Shown here: one piece after another, positions 36,101 to 46,278 of the stretch
Layout of the letters: each line of letters opens with the position of its first letter
How positions within the stretch are numbered: position 1 is the stretch's first letter
Assembly (NCBI RefSeq): GCF_002994745.2
Contig: NC_037092.1
Location: 78,767,824 to 78,831,823 of the forward strand
Reading direction: 5' to 3'
Length of the DNA stretch: 64,000 bases
From: Rosa chinensis
Lineage: Eukaryota; Streptophyta; Magnoliopsida; Rosales; Rosaceae
Program-made: the position numbers and the translations under genes
Notes under the pieces: model-generated
What the model saw: only the letters and a program-made list of their open reading frames with translations
Told to the model about the DNA's origin: nothing
The model's database searches: none

Positions 36101-38822
36101 CACCTTCACCACCGACAAAGGGCTGTACTGCTACAATGTCATGCCTTTCGGTCTGAAGAACGCCGGTGCAACTTATCAGCGGCTGATGAATGCTATGTTC
36201 GCTGAACATTTGGGCAAGATAATCGAGGTCTACGTGGACGACATGTTAGTCAAAAGTATAAAAGCCAGCGGACATGTGGCAAATCTCAAGATCATAGTTA
36301 CCATCCTCCTGGCCTATGGCATGCGCCTCAACCCAGAAAAATGCTTCTTCGGCGTCACCGCCAGCAAATTTCTGGGTTATATTGTCAGTGAACGAGGAAT
36401 CGAGGCTAACCCGGACAAGGTACAGGCCATACTCGACCTGGCGGACCCTGAATATAAGATACACGTCCAGTGCCTCCAGGGCAAGTTAACCGCCCTCTCT
36501 CGATTCATCTCCAGGCTCTCTGACAGGTGTGCCCCATTTTTCAAGCTCCTCAAAACGACTCACAAGAAAGTTATCAACTGGAACCCAGAGTGTCAGACGG
36601 CGTTTCAGGGCTTGAAGGATTACCTAGCGGCAGTCCCACTACTCTCTATCCCTGTGCAAGGAGAGACACTGTTCATATACCTAGCGGTATCGGTATCGGC
36701 GGTGAGTTGCGCCATCGTCCGGCGGGAGGGACAGGACGAGCTCCCAGTTTTCTACGCCGGCAGAGGCATGAACGGGGCAGAAACAAGGTATCCACCCTTA
36801 GAACAGCTAGCTCTTGCACTCATCGTTGCCGCCAGACGCCTCTGCCAGTATTTTCAAGCGCACACAATCCATGTGCTGACCAATCAACCACTGAGACAGG
36901 TGATGCAGAACCCTGAACATTCAGGGCGCCTCAGCAAGTGGGCCATCGAGCTCAGTGAATTTGACATAGACTACAAGCCAAGAACCGCCATGAAGGGTCA
37001 GGCGGTAGCGGACTTCATCGCCGAGCTCACTGAGCGTCAGCCCAGTCCCAGCACGGAGAATGAGCCCGGGACGGAAATGGTCACCGCTAAGGAGCCAGCT
37101 CCCCTACAATCAGATTGGAACCTGCATGTGGACGGCTCCGCCAGCGCCAAGGCCAGCGGCGCCGGAGTCATCCTCACAGGCCCTGGGGGGCTGAATGTGG
37201 AATACGCACTAAAATTCAACTTCAAAGCCTCCAACAATATGGCGGAATACGAAGCACTCATTGCCGGCCTACTCCTCGCCATCGATTCAGGGGCTGACAG
37301 TGACAGCGTCAACATCTTCAGTGATTCCCAGTTGGTCGTTAACCAGGTCAATGACAGCTTCCAGGCCAAGGACCAACAGTTAGCGGCATACTTGGGGTAC
37401 GTTAAGACACTCCTCAAGAAATTCAAATTTCATAACATCACACAAATCCCCAGGGAAAAGAACGCCAAGGCTGATTCACTGGCAAGGCTGGCAACCGCCC
37501 AGCCACATCAGAGTCCAGCGGACACAAGAGTGGAATGTCTTGACAAGCCAAGTATCACAAAAACCCTGGCGGAGATCTTCAACATTGAGGTCAATACCAG
37601 CTGGATGGACGAAGTCATTGAGTACAAGCGCAACGGCACATTGCCGGACGACAAAGTTAAGGCGCGACAACTCCAGCGGAGGGCAACCCGCTACAACATC
37701 CAGAACGGCAAGCTGTACCGCCAGGGATTCACCCATCCCAACCTCCGCTGCCTAACCCCAGAGGAGGGAAAGGTCGTTCTGGCAGCAATTCATAGCGGAG
37801 AATGCGGAAACCATTCAGGCGCCAGATCCTTAGCCAATCGCACAATGCGACAAGGCTATTTTTGGCCTACTCTCGGCGACAATGCCCGCCTGGTATCAAG
37901 ATCATGCCACAAGTGCCAACAATTTGCTGACATCCCGCATGCACCGGCGGAACCACTATCGGTCATCGTCGCTCCATGGATCCACTCAACTTGGGGCCTG
38001 GATCTGATGGGAAAATTTCAAACCGCCAAGGGCCAGTTCAAGTACATCATAGTGGCTATCGACTACGACAGCAAGTGGATAGAGGCGGAACCACTAACAG
38101 CAATAACTACCGCCAAGGTAATTCACTTCCTCTGGAAGAACATCTACTGCCGTTACGGTGTCCCACACACGATAATCACCGACAATGGCACACAATTCAA
38201 CAACAAGGAGCTCATCTCTTTCACCGCCAACTTGGGTACTAAGATGAGTTTTGCATCTGTCGCCCACCCCCAGACCAACGGTCAGGTCGAAGCAGCAAAC
38301 AAGATAATCAAAAAGCTGCTGAAGAAAAAACTCGACAAAGCAAAGGGTCTATGGGCGGCGAAACTCCCGGAAGTTCTATGGGCCATCAGAACAACCCCAA
38401 CTTCCGCAACTGGTGAAACTCCTTTTTGCATGATGTTCGGAACGGAGGCTGTCCTGCCTATTGAGGTCTCTCAACCTACCGCCAGAGTCGAGGGCTACCG
38501 CCCAGAGACCAACACTGACGGCATCAACCTGGACAAGGACCTCCTGGAGGAAAAGCGACACAAGGCCCACCTATGCAACCTGCAAAACAAGCAGCGGGTA
38601 TCGCGTTTCTACAACGCCAGAGTCAAGGCCCGGAACCTCCAACTGGGGGACTGGGTAATGAAGGAAGTCATTCCACCGCCAACAAGGCTTCGCCCAACTT
38701 GGGAAGGTCCATACAAAATTGTGGAAGTCGTTAGCCCAGGCACCTTCTACTTAATGGACAAGGATGGCGTCACAACGACCCACCCTTGGAATACCGAACA
38801 CCTTCGGTATTATTATAAATAG
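33108..38822 (+). CDS. Tat-lineage gag-pol polyprotein, uninterrupted
   Basis: One frame of 1904 codons encodes all replication proteins. A gag domain lies at about residues 230-430, with a zinc-knuckle-like CKYHEDSGHNTNSC near 525. The aspartic protease is near 654 (ILVDSGSAVNVIF). Reverse transcriptase spans about 880-1100, with YVDDM near 1041. A first RNase H near 1185 has lost its usual Asp (YLAVSVSAVSC). A second, archaeal-type RNase H near 1338 keeps HVDGSAS. Integrase spans about 1560-1780 with a CHKC zinc pair, GLDLMG, TDNGTQF and a downstream Glu in VEAANK. The dual RNase H is the mark of Tat elements. There are no stops or frameshifts, so the element may still be competent. Confidence 0.96.
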   Translation: MTNGSGGNIGEQADQSAVPQPARPAVSINRALFNTPVNPGGETNPSSSRPPGQDLTALYELALADLHKANREREQECKEKAEAQNQVATLMTRFDELRRTLDANANPARSEQSHGTRHSRPTAGMGPIVQMQVPLNPPELAGMGPPPIPQLLEQEAESSLRTHHSRTRTRTEGNLPIPGRGFAPRNAQAGPAGDTTTQILERMQQLERRLILAEAGTPAPAPNPLFASRPGPFTATILQAVRPAFAKTPKMSHYSGKTDPFVHMDTFKKVTNNKGFDDATLCHLFSETLDSEAMSWFFECPPGSIDSFHALSHAFLSRFILLSAGHHNTSQLFGVRQGGDESLKAFVTRWRAAASQCRDLDKTMASAAFKQGLLKGPFLYHLNYNHPNAAYDHLMSEAVIHAQAEFITYGETPPPPAAPTKSSQPSSSHQETASKAPTAPPADKKREWQQGSYQSKRQKDNHYKGNRPSHGDNRNKQTESSQRYAVFTVLTASYEEIYNQCKDQIPPPPSPKFPKRGKPRNTGMWCKYHEDSGHNTNSCNALKTTIETLYRDGKMDQFKVRQPRPVIANIEPLGRINTIDGGAPITNMSHRARKRYARANHPKEVCNIRYERSTKLPKSGWKPITFSEEEERGVHLPHDDPFLIDAILDRWSVGRILVDSGSAVNVIFSGCYNNLKRNKKLLQDHEPLLSFSGDITQPLGSDYMRLTIGSSPCMAEVHTEFIIVDCFSSYNAIIGLPALNKLKCIIAGYMLLMKFPTPNGTGCVRGSQQLARECYSTTIARSTRRHEILTVGNQAPPPDIFEDPRDEEEKYVRKEPVNPETSLKVISISDEHPERTVRIGAQLDSEVAAELTQFLRDNAAVFAWSYADMPGISPEIITHKLTIKPSFHPIKQRRRAFDEEKYRAIGEEVAKLQGIGFIRQVIYPQWISNLVMVKKPSGKWRMCVDFKNLNKACPKDSFPLPRIDQLVDATAGHELLSMMDAFSGYNQIKMHPSDQECTTFTTDKGLYCYNVMPFGLKNAGATYQRLMNAMFAEHLGKIIEVYVDDMLVKSIKASGHVANLKIIVTILLAYGMRLNPEKCFFGVTASKFLGYIVSERGIEANPDKVQAILDLADPEYKIHVQCLQGKLTALSRFISRLSDRCAPFFKLLKTTHKKVINWNPECQTAFQGLKDYLAAVPLLSIPVQGETLFIYLAVSVSAVSCAIVRREGQDELPVFYAGRGMNGAETRYPPLEQLALALIVAARRLCQYFQAHTIHVLTNQPLRQVMQNPEHSGRLSKWAIELSEFDIDYKPRTAMKGQAVADFIAELTERQPSPSTENEPGTEMVTAKEPAPLQSDWNLHVDGSASAKASGAGVILTGPGGLNVEYALKFNFKASNNMAEYEALIAGLLLAIDSGADSDSVNIFSDSQLVVNQVNDSFQAKDQQLAAYLGYVKTLLKKFKFHNITQIPREKNAKADSLARLATAQPHQSPADTRVECLDKPSITKTLAEIFNIEVNTSWMDEVIEYKRNGTLPDDKVKARQLQRRATRYNIQNGKLYRQGFTHPNLRCLTPEEGKVVLAAIHSGECGNHSGARSLANRTMRQGYFWPTLGDNARLVSRSCHKCQQFADIPHAPAEPLSVIVAPWIHSTWGLDLMGKFQTAKGQFKYIIVAIDYDSKWIEAEPLTAITTAKVIHFLWKNIYCRYGVPHTIITDNGTQFNNKELISFTANLGTKMSFASVAHPQTNGQVEAANKIIKKLLKKKLDKAKGLWAAKLPEVLWAIRTTPTSATGETPFCMMFGTEAVLPIEVSQPTARVEGYRPETNTDGINLDKDLLEEKRHKAHLCNLQNKQRVSRFYNARVKARNLQLGDWVMKEVIPPPTRLRPTWEGPYKIVEVVSPGTFYLMDKDGVTTTHPWNTEHLRYYYK

Positions 38823-39201
38823 TCATGCCGCTACCCAAGAGCATCTTGACTTAGCTAAATTTTTGTTCAATATTTAGCTAAGGGAAGCTACCCAACGGGT
38901 ACTACCCCTCTTTTGTAAACGCTGATCAGTCAGCTATCAATGAAACGAGGAATTATTCAAACCATTGTTACCAAGTCTAGCACTGAGGGCAACTGGCAAC
39001 GCCAGGAATCGTCAGCGGACCACGTCCGCTACGTGGTGCACTTGGACCAATTTTAATTCCTTTAATGTTTCATTGCTTGGCAAAAGAAAAATCTCTACGT
39101 CAAAACTCTAGCGGTACAAACACATCATGACAAACGTCAAACTCTGAAATTTCATTTCAGGGCTGGGACTCCCCACCCAAAATAGTTCATTATTACAGTG
39201 T

Positions 39202-39202
<1 letters not shown>

Positions 39203-39239
<37 letters not shown>
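39203..39239. repeat. A37 homopolymer
   Basis: A run of 37 A between the gag-pol 3' flank and the stop codon of the antisense gene. Seen from the antisense gene it is a poly-T just after its end. It may vary in length between copies or be an assembly-sensitive site. Confidence 0.9.
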
Positions 39240-39242
<3 letters not shown>

Positions 39243-39261
39243 ATGGAAGTCTCAGCTAGCT

Positions 39262-41936
39262 TCAGCGGTTGTCTTCGGCTTCTCCGGCTTCAACTGGCGG
39301 CGGCACGACCGATCGGCTCGCCTGATCGGACCCTCGAGCTGTCGGACTGGGAGTCTCCATTGTACCATCCGCCCGGGTGTGTGCCTCCAGAAATCCGGCA
39401 CGTGACACCTCCGACGGGGTCTGCTGGGGAGTCTGCTGGGACCTTTCCGGCGGATGGGAGCCACTTTCCCCGCTGCCCGAATGAGTACCCGCCGCAGGGG
39501 CAGGCACGACTTCTGTCTCCGGCGGGACACCCTCGACCACCGGCACGTCGGGCTGTGACGCCTTTGCAAAGTCAATGGCGCCCTTCCGCGTCAACATGTC
39601 TATATTGGCCCGGGCCCCAGACTTCGCCGCTTCGGTCAATGTCTTTTTATACTCCGCCGACATCTTGAACGCTTCAACGGCGGCGGCCGCAGAAGAACTC
39701 TGTTCATTTTTCAGGCGGTTGACCTCCCCGTCCAGCCGCTGCATCTCACCCAGTCTGGCGGCAGACTCCCGCTGCACAATAATGAGCTTCTTATCTTTAG
39801 CGGCTATCCGCTCCTGCAGCAATGCGATCTCCTGCTCCAACTGGGAGACGCGTTCATTCCTCTCCAGGTCCCGCCTTATGGCCGCATTAAGCTTGCCGCG
39901 GGCGTCCGCATAGTCACACTCCGCCTTGACCAGCCTCCGCCAATCTCTCCTTGGCCTCCGCCAACTCCCTCTGCAGACCCCCGATCTCTCCCCTGAGCTC
40001 TTCCTCAATCCGGGGCTGCTTAGACGCCGCCTCGAACATATCATGTAACCCCGCAGATATTTGACCAAACGCCGAGCTGAAGGGCGATTGGTCAATTGCC
40101 GTCGGGCGCGATATGCCGGCCAGACCCCCGAACCCCAGCCGCTCGTACAGATGGAAAAGGAATGCCCGCTCCCCTTCTGTCATGAATGGCGCATAGTCGG
40201 CAAAGGAGTCCAGATCACTGACGGCTGCTGCCTCTCCCTCCGCCACTGCAACCTTCGACGCAGCTTGTCGAGCCTTCTTTTGTTGGCGGACTCCGATCAC
40301 CACCTCTTCTTCCTCTTCCTCGACGGGGGAGTCAGGCTGCCGGCGTTTTTTCTCCAGCGCCCGTTGTGTCCCAGCAGCGGTCCTCGTCACCCGCACCGGC
40401 GGCTCACCCCGGGACTCGGTGGCAGTCTCCGTCGGCTGCACCGTCTTCTTTTGAGGACCGCGCCGGGTGGTAGGCATCCGCTCCCGCGGCCTTGTACCAA
40501 CAATCCCCCTCTCCCCGCCGCCCGCTTGGGTGTCCGCCTGCACTACCGGCAGGCCATCCTCGCCCAGATGGGAGTGGTGCGGCATCGGCAGCTCCACCGC
40601 AACCTCGGACTGGCTCAGCACCAGCGTCTCCGGGTTCACCACCGTCTGCTGGGCCGCCAGCCCCTCGGCATACATAGCCTCAAGAAAATTCTCTATCTCG
40701 GCGCGATCCATTGCTTTTTCGAAAGAGTCGCGACTAGATTTGTTACCGGGCGGGGTTTCTGAAAAGAAAAACACAAACACCCGTCAGTCCGGATCACTTA
40801 CAAAAAAAGAGGTGTGGCGGAAATGCTCTCACCAATAGAGCGAGTTAGCCCCAGGTCGACCAGCAATTCCCAACCGGTCAGAAGACGAAAGTCAAGCAAA
40901 TTGCGGTTCCGCCAGCAGCCACGGATCCTCGCCACGCGACACTCCTCTTCGCGCGTCAAAATGTACCTTAGTCCCGCTGCACAAACACAATAATCATTAG
41001 CAAAAACCGCAGGTTTGCAAAAGTTTGAACCCGCCAGTTATTTTTAGCGGAAACCAGTTGCCAACCTCGGATGGGCTGGAATTCCGACTTAGTCTTAAAC
41101 GTCGGCCCCTCCACATTCGACCTGGTGTGGTACTCCCAGCCATCTGTGGCGACGCAGAAGGTCCCCCGCCAGTAGGACATTGAGTCCCTTAGATTCTCAA
41201 TCAACTTGGGAGCTCCCTGGCGGCGGCTCAGGTTCACGCACCCTCTGCAACCTCGGCGCTTCACATACACTAGCTCGTAGAAGTGAAGCACTTCCGCCAC
41301 GGTAGGCCCCTCGCACCCCGACAAGCGCCACAAGGAGTTCATCGCCAACATCAACCGCCACATGTTGGGACAGATCTGCCCAAAGGCAAGGCCAAACTCG
41401 CACACAAGAATTTGGAGATTGGGCACTAGCGAGAATGTCACTCCTTGGCGGAATATGGCCTCGTGCACGGCAGCACATCCCGCTGGGAGCATCGAGGCCT
41501 TCTCATCCGCTGTCGGGGGGCGCAGCTTCACCGAGCCCGGCAACCGGAACGTCCGCTTCATCCGGTTAACAGCGGCGGCATCCATCCGCCCACCTGCCTC
41601 GTCGACGGCGGTGCCATCTGAGAGGTACCACGCCGACTCGACATTTTGGCCCGGCGCTTCCCCTTCGCCAGCGGAGCCGCTAGCAGCACTATTGCTCGCC
41701 AAGCGCTCGTCGCGCCTAGCAACCTCACCCGCCCTAGAGCTCTCTGGACGCGAACCACGATCCATAGCTATTTCCCAGGGGATGGTCCGAAGTGGCTCAA
41801 CTTCAAGCGGTTCTGGCAGTGAGGTTCCTGCATGGGCAGACGGACGCAACGAGTCAATAAAGGTCATATCCGCCACGCTGAACGACACGTCAGACCCGGA
41901 ATCCTCACTGCTCGAAATATCTATGACGTTGGCCAT
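39262..41936 (-). CDS. Spliced antisense gene of the gypsy element, one frameshift
   Basis: Three exons with GT-AG borders and matching phases: 41066-41936, 40833-40976 and 39262-40758. The introns are short (89 and 74 nt). Exon 1 starts MANVIDISSSEDSGSDVSF and holds a domain like the putative gypsy-type transposon (Transposase_28-like) family (FRQGVTFSLVP, FGLAFGQICPNMWRLM). Exon 2 continues with LTREEECRVARIRGC and LLTGWELLVDLGL. Exon 3 is low-complexity with an acidic EEEEEE stretch and a long coiled coil. Summed exon length is 2512 nt, one more than a multiple of three. The frame breaks near 39930, where reading changes from ELAEAKERLAEA to VKAECDYADARGKL. The expected product is about 836 residues. 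Its function is unknown; antisense extra genes are known in Tat-type elements. Confidence 0.75.
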
Positions 41937-42432
41937 CCCAAACCCTAAAACCCACATCAGTTAGCACAAATACAGATCTAACCTACTCTCACATCAGATA
42001 TAGCCAAAGATGCCAAGAACAACTACCCACAAAAATACCAAAACAAAAACAACCGCACGCTCAACCCAGATTAGACCGTCTAGCAAAACCCAAAACCCCA
42101 ACTTTCTGTCAAACACCATAACCTCCCTCAAATCTCTCCCTACACCCTCCGAGAACAACACAGAAGCAATATCATACCATTAACAGAAATACCAAAACCC
42201 AGAAACCACCATTGCAGATTCAATGAAACAGGAAGAGGATCCGAAATACCAACCTCACGTCGAAGACTTTGGAGTGCAGCTCGTCTTCACTGACAGATTT
42301 CGTCCTCTCCAGTCCGACTACTCCACGCAAACCCGGGGATCTCCTTCGCAGTTCGCAGACGAACAAGGCTCGAAGCAGGCAACTCAGATTTGAAGATTTT
42401 CCAGAAATGTCGAAACTCGCTCAGTTCCCCCC

Positions 42433-42440
42433 TTTTTATG
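42433..42440 (-). promoter_or_regulatory. Possible TATA box for the antisense gene
   Basis: CATAAAAAGG on the minus strand, about 500 nt upstream of the antisense ATG. It is the only TATA-like site noticed in the otherwise GC-balanced leader. Confidence 0.3.
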
Positions 42441-42716
42441 TCAACATCAAGTAATCCTGAGCCGTCCGCTACAAAACTACATCACGTACCAACCGTACAC
42501 GTGTCCCACGTCTTCACTAACTCCCTGGATTAGCCGAGGCGTCGCCTCGGTTACGAAATCCATCATTACTCGCATTAATGACGAGAAGACGGCTAGGCTT
42601 AGGAGACAAGCCTCCAGACGCTAACCCTCTGGGAGTTAGCCACGTGTCAACCGTCATCATTCTTTAGCTTCCAAGGGAAGTCACCACCTGACAAGTAAAC
42701 CCCCAACCATGGCAAG

Positions 42717-43164
42717 TCTCCGCTGAGCGAAAACCCCGCTCAGCGGATCCATCCTCACTTGCATCTCCCAAGTGACGGAGCCTCCGCTGAGCGAAACCCC
42801 GCCAGCGGATCCTCACTTGCATCTCCCAAGTGACGGAGTCTCCGCTGAGCGAAACCCCGCCAGCGGATCCTCACTTGTCATCTTCCAAGTGACGGAGTCT
42901 CCGCTGAGCGAAACCCCGCCAGCGGATCCTCACTTGCATCTCCCAAGTGACGGAGTCTCCGCTGAGCGAAACCCCGCCAGCGGATCCTCACTTGTCATCT
43001 TCCAAGTGACGGAGTCTCTGCTGAGCGAAACCCCGCCAGCGGATCCTCACTTGCATCTCCCAAGTGACGGAGTCTCCGCTGAGCGAAACCCCGCCAGCGG
43101 ATCCTCACTTGTCATCTTCCAAGTGACGGAGTCTCCGCTGAGCGAAACCCCGCCAACGGAGCTT
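42717..43164. repeat. 58/59-bp tandem array of double hairpins
   Basis: Eight starts of tccgctgagcg lie at 42719, 42783, 42841, 42900, 42958, 43017, 43075 and 43134, giving alternating 58- and 59-bp spacing after the first unit. Two unit types alternate (cacttgcatctcccaagtg and cacttgtcatcttccaagtg), so the higher-order unit is a dimer of 117 bp. Each unit has two inverted repeats: TCCGCTG...CAGCGGA and TCACTTG...CAAGTGA. It lies between the antisense gene's leader and the 3' LTR. It is not coding. Confidence 0.93.
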
Positions 43165-43743
43165 CTCTCCTCATTTGGTAAACGGGGCGTCCTCCGCTAC
43201 ACAGCGCACCGCTAGCTGACCCCCTTTCTGACAAGCTGCGTACTTTATTCAGCGCAACACCGCTCAATAAAATACCACCAAGCACGTCTACTTGACGCTG
43301 CTTCCTGCTACATCTAGCGGGGGGACTTCCGCCAGCGGCGGATCCCGAGGCCACGCCTCTCTGACAACGCCGCCACGCGGAGTTACGGTCAGAATGTCCC
43401 TACGGGACACGGGGACTAGTCAACAGTCTACGACAACCCTGATCAGGTACGTTGACCCCCGTCACCTGGGTGCTAAGATTGGGCTCGCAACCCAACACCC
43501 TCTGCTCCGTGCAGCTCCCCCTCAACAAACAATAACAGCGACCATCCGGAGGTCCATCTAAGCCGGGGAGTGGGGGACTCCCTGGGGGGCCTAGCAGGGG
43601 CCCACCCGAAAGGGCACAAAGCGTTTGCTCAGTAAATCCATGGCTGACAACGCACTGACGCTAATTATGCTTCTGCAAAGTCTAGCGGGAGAAACGCTTC
43701 AAACCGCCGATCAACTCCCCAACCAAGATTGCCCTCCTTGACT

Positions 43744-43759
43744 GGGGATTTGGGGGACT
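43744..43759 (+). promoter_or_regulatory. Polypurine tract of the gypsy element
   Basis: ggggatttgggggact lies directly before the 3' LTR, as required for plus-strand priming. Confidence 0.75.
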
Positions 43760-44274
43760 TGTACATACATGTGCATTTGCAAGCATAATTAGCTATAACG
43801 AGCCACGCTCAGGGTACCGCCAGGGGTACCAACGCCCACCTCATGAGTGACTGGCGTAAAGACAGCTAGCCAGGTTACCGCCTGAGCCCCGGATCAACCC
43901 CAAAGCACCGCCGACGCGCCGCCACGCGCCGTGTCAAGGTAGCATCAGAAGCTACTGAAACTGGGAACTAAAGCACATCAGTCCCACATCGAAAAACAAG
44001 GAGAAGATCATCCTCTTCCTCACCTATAAAAGGTCCTCTCCTCTCTCCTCATTTATGACACATTCAATACTTACCTACTGTTACTTTGTCAACATAAATA
44101 CATTAACTAACTTAGGCATCGGAGAGTTGAAGACCGCCCGGCGCGGTCTCCCTCTGACGCTCATTGTATTTTATTTGACAGGTAACGGGAACCACTCACA
44201 ACAAAGGTATCGATCCGCCCGCCGGATCAGCGTTAACTAAGGTCCAGCTACCGCTAGACTTTTAAACATTAACA
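43760..44274 (+). repeat. Gypsy 3' LTR
   Basis: 515 bp, identical by eye to the 5' LTR and followed by the target duplication aagtg. Confidence 0.97.
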
Positions 44275-44279
44275 AAGTG

Positions 44280-44885
44280 ACAATCCGCAAATCTAGCGGT
44301 AAAGAGATCACCTGTTAAGGGTTCTAAGTAGAGAATAATAGTTGGAGAGTCATATCCAACATAAATGCCTAATCGTCTTTAAAGACCTATTTTGATGCGC
44401 TATGGCGGCGCAATTGGCACATAAACTGCACACCCAAATTTGTTTAAGTGTGAGACATTAGGCTCATACCCAGTCACCATCTGGGACGCAAAAAAGGGTT
44501 GAGTAGCAATGAGCCTCAGACGAATAAGCACAGCTGCATGCAATATTGCATAGCCCCAAGCAGAAATAGGAAGATTGGTGTGCATAACCAATGCTCTAGC
44601 AACCATTTGTAGTCGTTTAATGGCGGATTCTGCGAGACCATTTTGGGTGTGAACATGAGGAACTGGATGTTCAACTTCAATCCCAATGGACATGCAATAA
44701 TCATCAAAAGTTTTCGATGTAAACTCCCCAGCATTGTCAAGTCGTATAGACTTAATAGGATGATCAGGGTGGCGAGCCCTTAACTTAATAATTTGAGCTA
44801 GGAGTTTAGCAAATGCAGCGTTTTGGTGGACAAAATCATGACATGTGACTAGCATGTCGATGCATCAACCAACACCATAAAATAT
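44280..44885 (-). pseudogene. Copia integrase core
   Basis: Contains RLDNAGEFTSKTFDDYC, EHPVPHVHTQNGLAESAIK and FGCAVYVPIAPP, the copia integrase catalytic core and its C-terminal flank. Beyond 44400 toward the gypsy insertion there are stops, and a degenerate YVGYDSPTI is still readable. The coding sequence continues on the other side of the gypsy element at 32534. Confidence 0.85.
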
Positions 44886-44914
44886 CTAAATGGTCCGCAA
44901 GGTGGTTAAATAGG

Positions 44915-45712
44915 TCAACAAATATCACCTTGGATTCGTCGCAAGAATGGTATGTTTTCTTTAGTGTCCTTTGCATAGGATGGTCTCGATCCTAATTTTG
45001 CTAAAGAGCAGGCTTTGTAGAATGAATGATGGGCTTTAGAAACAACCAATGAGGATTTTGGTTGAGGCATGAAGTCACAATTGACTTGAGAAGTAGAGAT
45101 TGGAGACAACGGAGCACATGTGGCGTCAATGCCACATTGTGACCGCAGGGGCACGGTGGCACCAGCCAAGGATGGCCTGATATACATGCGAACGGCGCCG
45201 TGAGGCGCAGGGGCTCCTTCATGGTCCAAATTTCGAGTTTTACTTCTTTTCGTTCTGAATAATGGATGTCCTTGTGAAGTCTTTAATATTCGGAACATCA
45301 TATCAAGACTTGGATGTCCCAAACGGTCATGTCAAAGCCTATATGTGTCGGAATCTCATAAGTCATCCCTTATGACATGGTTGGATTCAATGATTCGAAT
45401 AGTGGTTGCATATAACCCACTAGATTGACACATAAGTTTCTTTAAAACTCTTTTATGTCTGTAGTCATTAGAGGTGATGCAAAGGAACTCTTGTCCATTC
45501 TCACAATGTGTTTCCACATGAAAACCATTGGCTCTTATATCTTTGAAGCTCAATAGGGTTCTTTCAACCCTAGGAGCATAAAGAGCTTCGGTGACATTAA
45601 TATTTGCGTCATTTGGCAACATAAATTGGGTTGGTCCTCTACCATGAATCAATTTAGATGATCCAGCCATTGTAGTCACAGAAGGTTGAGTAGGCATCAT
45701 CCATAGGAACAA
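44915..45712 (-). pseudogene. Copia protease and GAG-pre-integrase regions
   Basis: 45356-45712 carries the end of the protease region (MLPNDANINVTEALYAPRVE). 44915-45322 carries MGHPSLDMMFRILKTSQGHP and, after an extra stretch, KACSLAKLGSRPSYAKDTKE. The Ala/Pro-rich stretch in between (near 45030-45240) is not part of the usual domain. It may be a lineage-specific linker or an insertion. Frame breaks lie between the two pieces. Confidence 0.75.
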
Positions 45713-46278
45713 TTGCCTATTTCAAAGTATTGTATGTGTAGTTGCACTATCCACAAGGCACTCTAGCTCTTCGGGAAACATATTGAAAAATAATAAAGTT
45801 CGAAATTAAAATATGTCCAAGACATTCAAAAAATAAATCGATACTTTATTAATAAAATAGCCAATGATTACAGCAAAGTTTCTTGACCAAAATCTAATCC
45901 AAAATAAAAATCAAACTTTAGACAAATTGTAGTCACTCAATCCGTTCGGTAACTCCAATTTGGTTGTGACCAAGTAAGGTAAGGCGAGATTTTAGTGGAG
46001 CTGTGCTCACTTTAAAACCGTTCTCTCAGTTCAAACCTTTCCTAGACATCGCAATTACTCTTGGATGAGCCTAGTAAGAAAGAGCTAATACAAAAAGTCA
46101 TTTTATTGATTAAGGCATAATTGCCATTACATAATTCTTGGAAAAATAAAGGACTACACTAATCAAAATCTGCGGCATCCTTGTGCATTTCTTTGTCAGA
46201 TTTGAAGTCCGCTATTATGAGGTTGACATCATTGTCATCACCATCATCTCCTTCTTCGGCAAGATAGACTTCTTGCTC

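Larger units (their letters stand above)
32540..44274 (+). mobile_element. Ty3/gypsy retrotransposon, Tat lineage, recent insertion
   Basis: The 11,735-bp element is flanked by the 5-bp duplication aagtg (32535-32539 and 44275-44279). The 515-bp LTRs showed no difference in a line-by-line comparison. The primer site TGGCGCCGTCTGTGGG follows LTR1, and a purine tract (ggggatttgggggac) precedes LTR2. It carries a full-length gag-pol frame and, downstream on the opposite strand, a spliced extra gene. Dual RNase H and the tRNA-Asp-like primer site fit the Tat lineage. It landed inside the coding region of the older copia element. Confidence 0.96.

Noticed and set aside
35748..36209. Antisense frame of 153 codons opposite the reverse transcriptase
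   Set aside because: It is a shadow of the RT coding sequence; codon structure clearly follows the plus strand.
42717..43164. CRISPR-like regular repeats
   Set aside because: The whole 58/59-bp unit repeats with no unique spacers, and it lies inside a plant retrotransposon. It is a tandem satellite-like array.
42772..43215. Long plus-strand open frame of 147 codons
   Set aside because: It exists only because the tandem repeat happens to lack stops in that frame. The peptide is a pure repeat with no domain.
44055..44240. 61-codon frame present twice (also at 32835-33020)
   Set aside because: It lies wholly within the gypsy LTRs and is not part of a known coding region.
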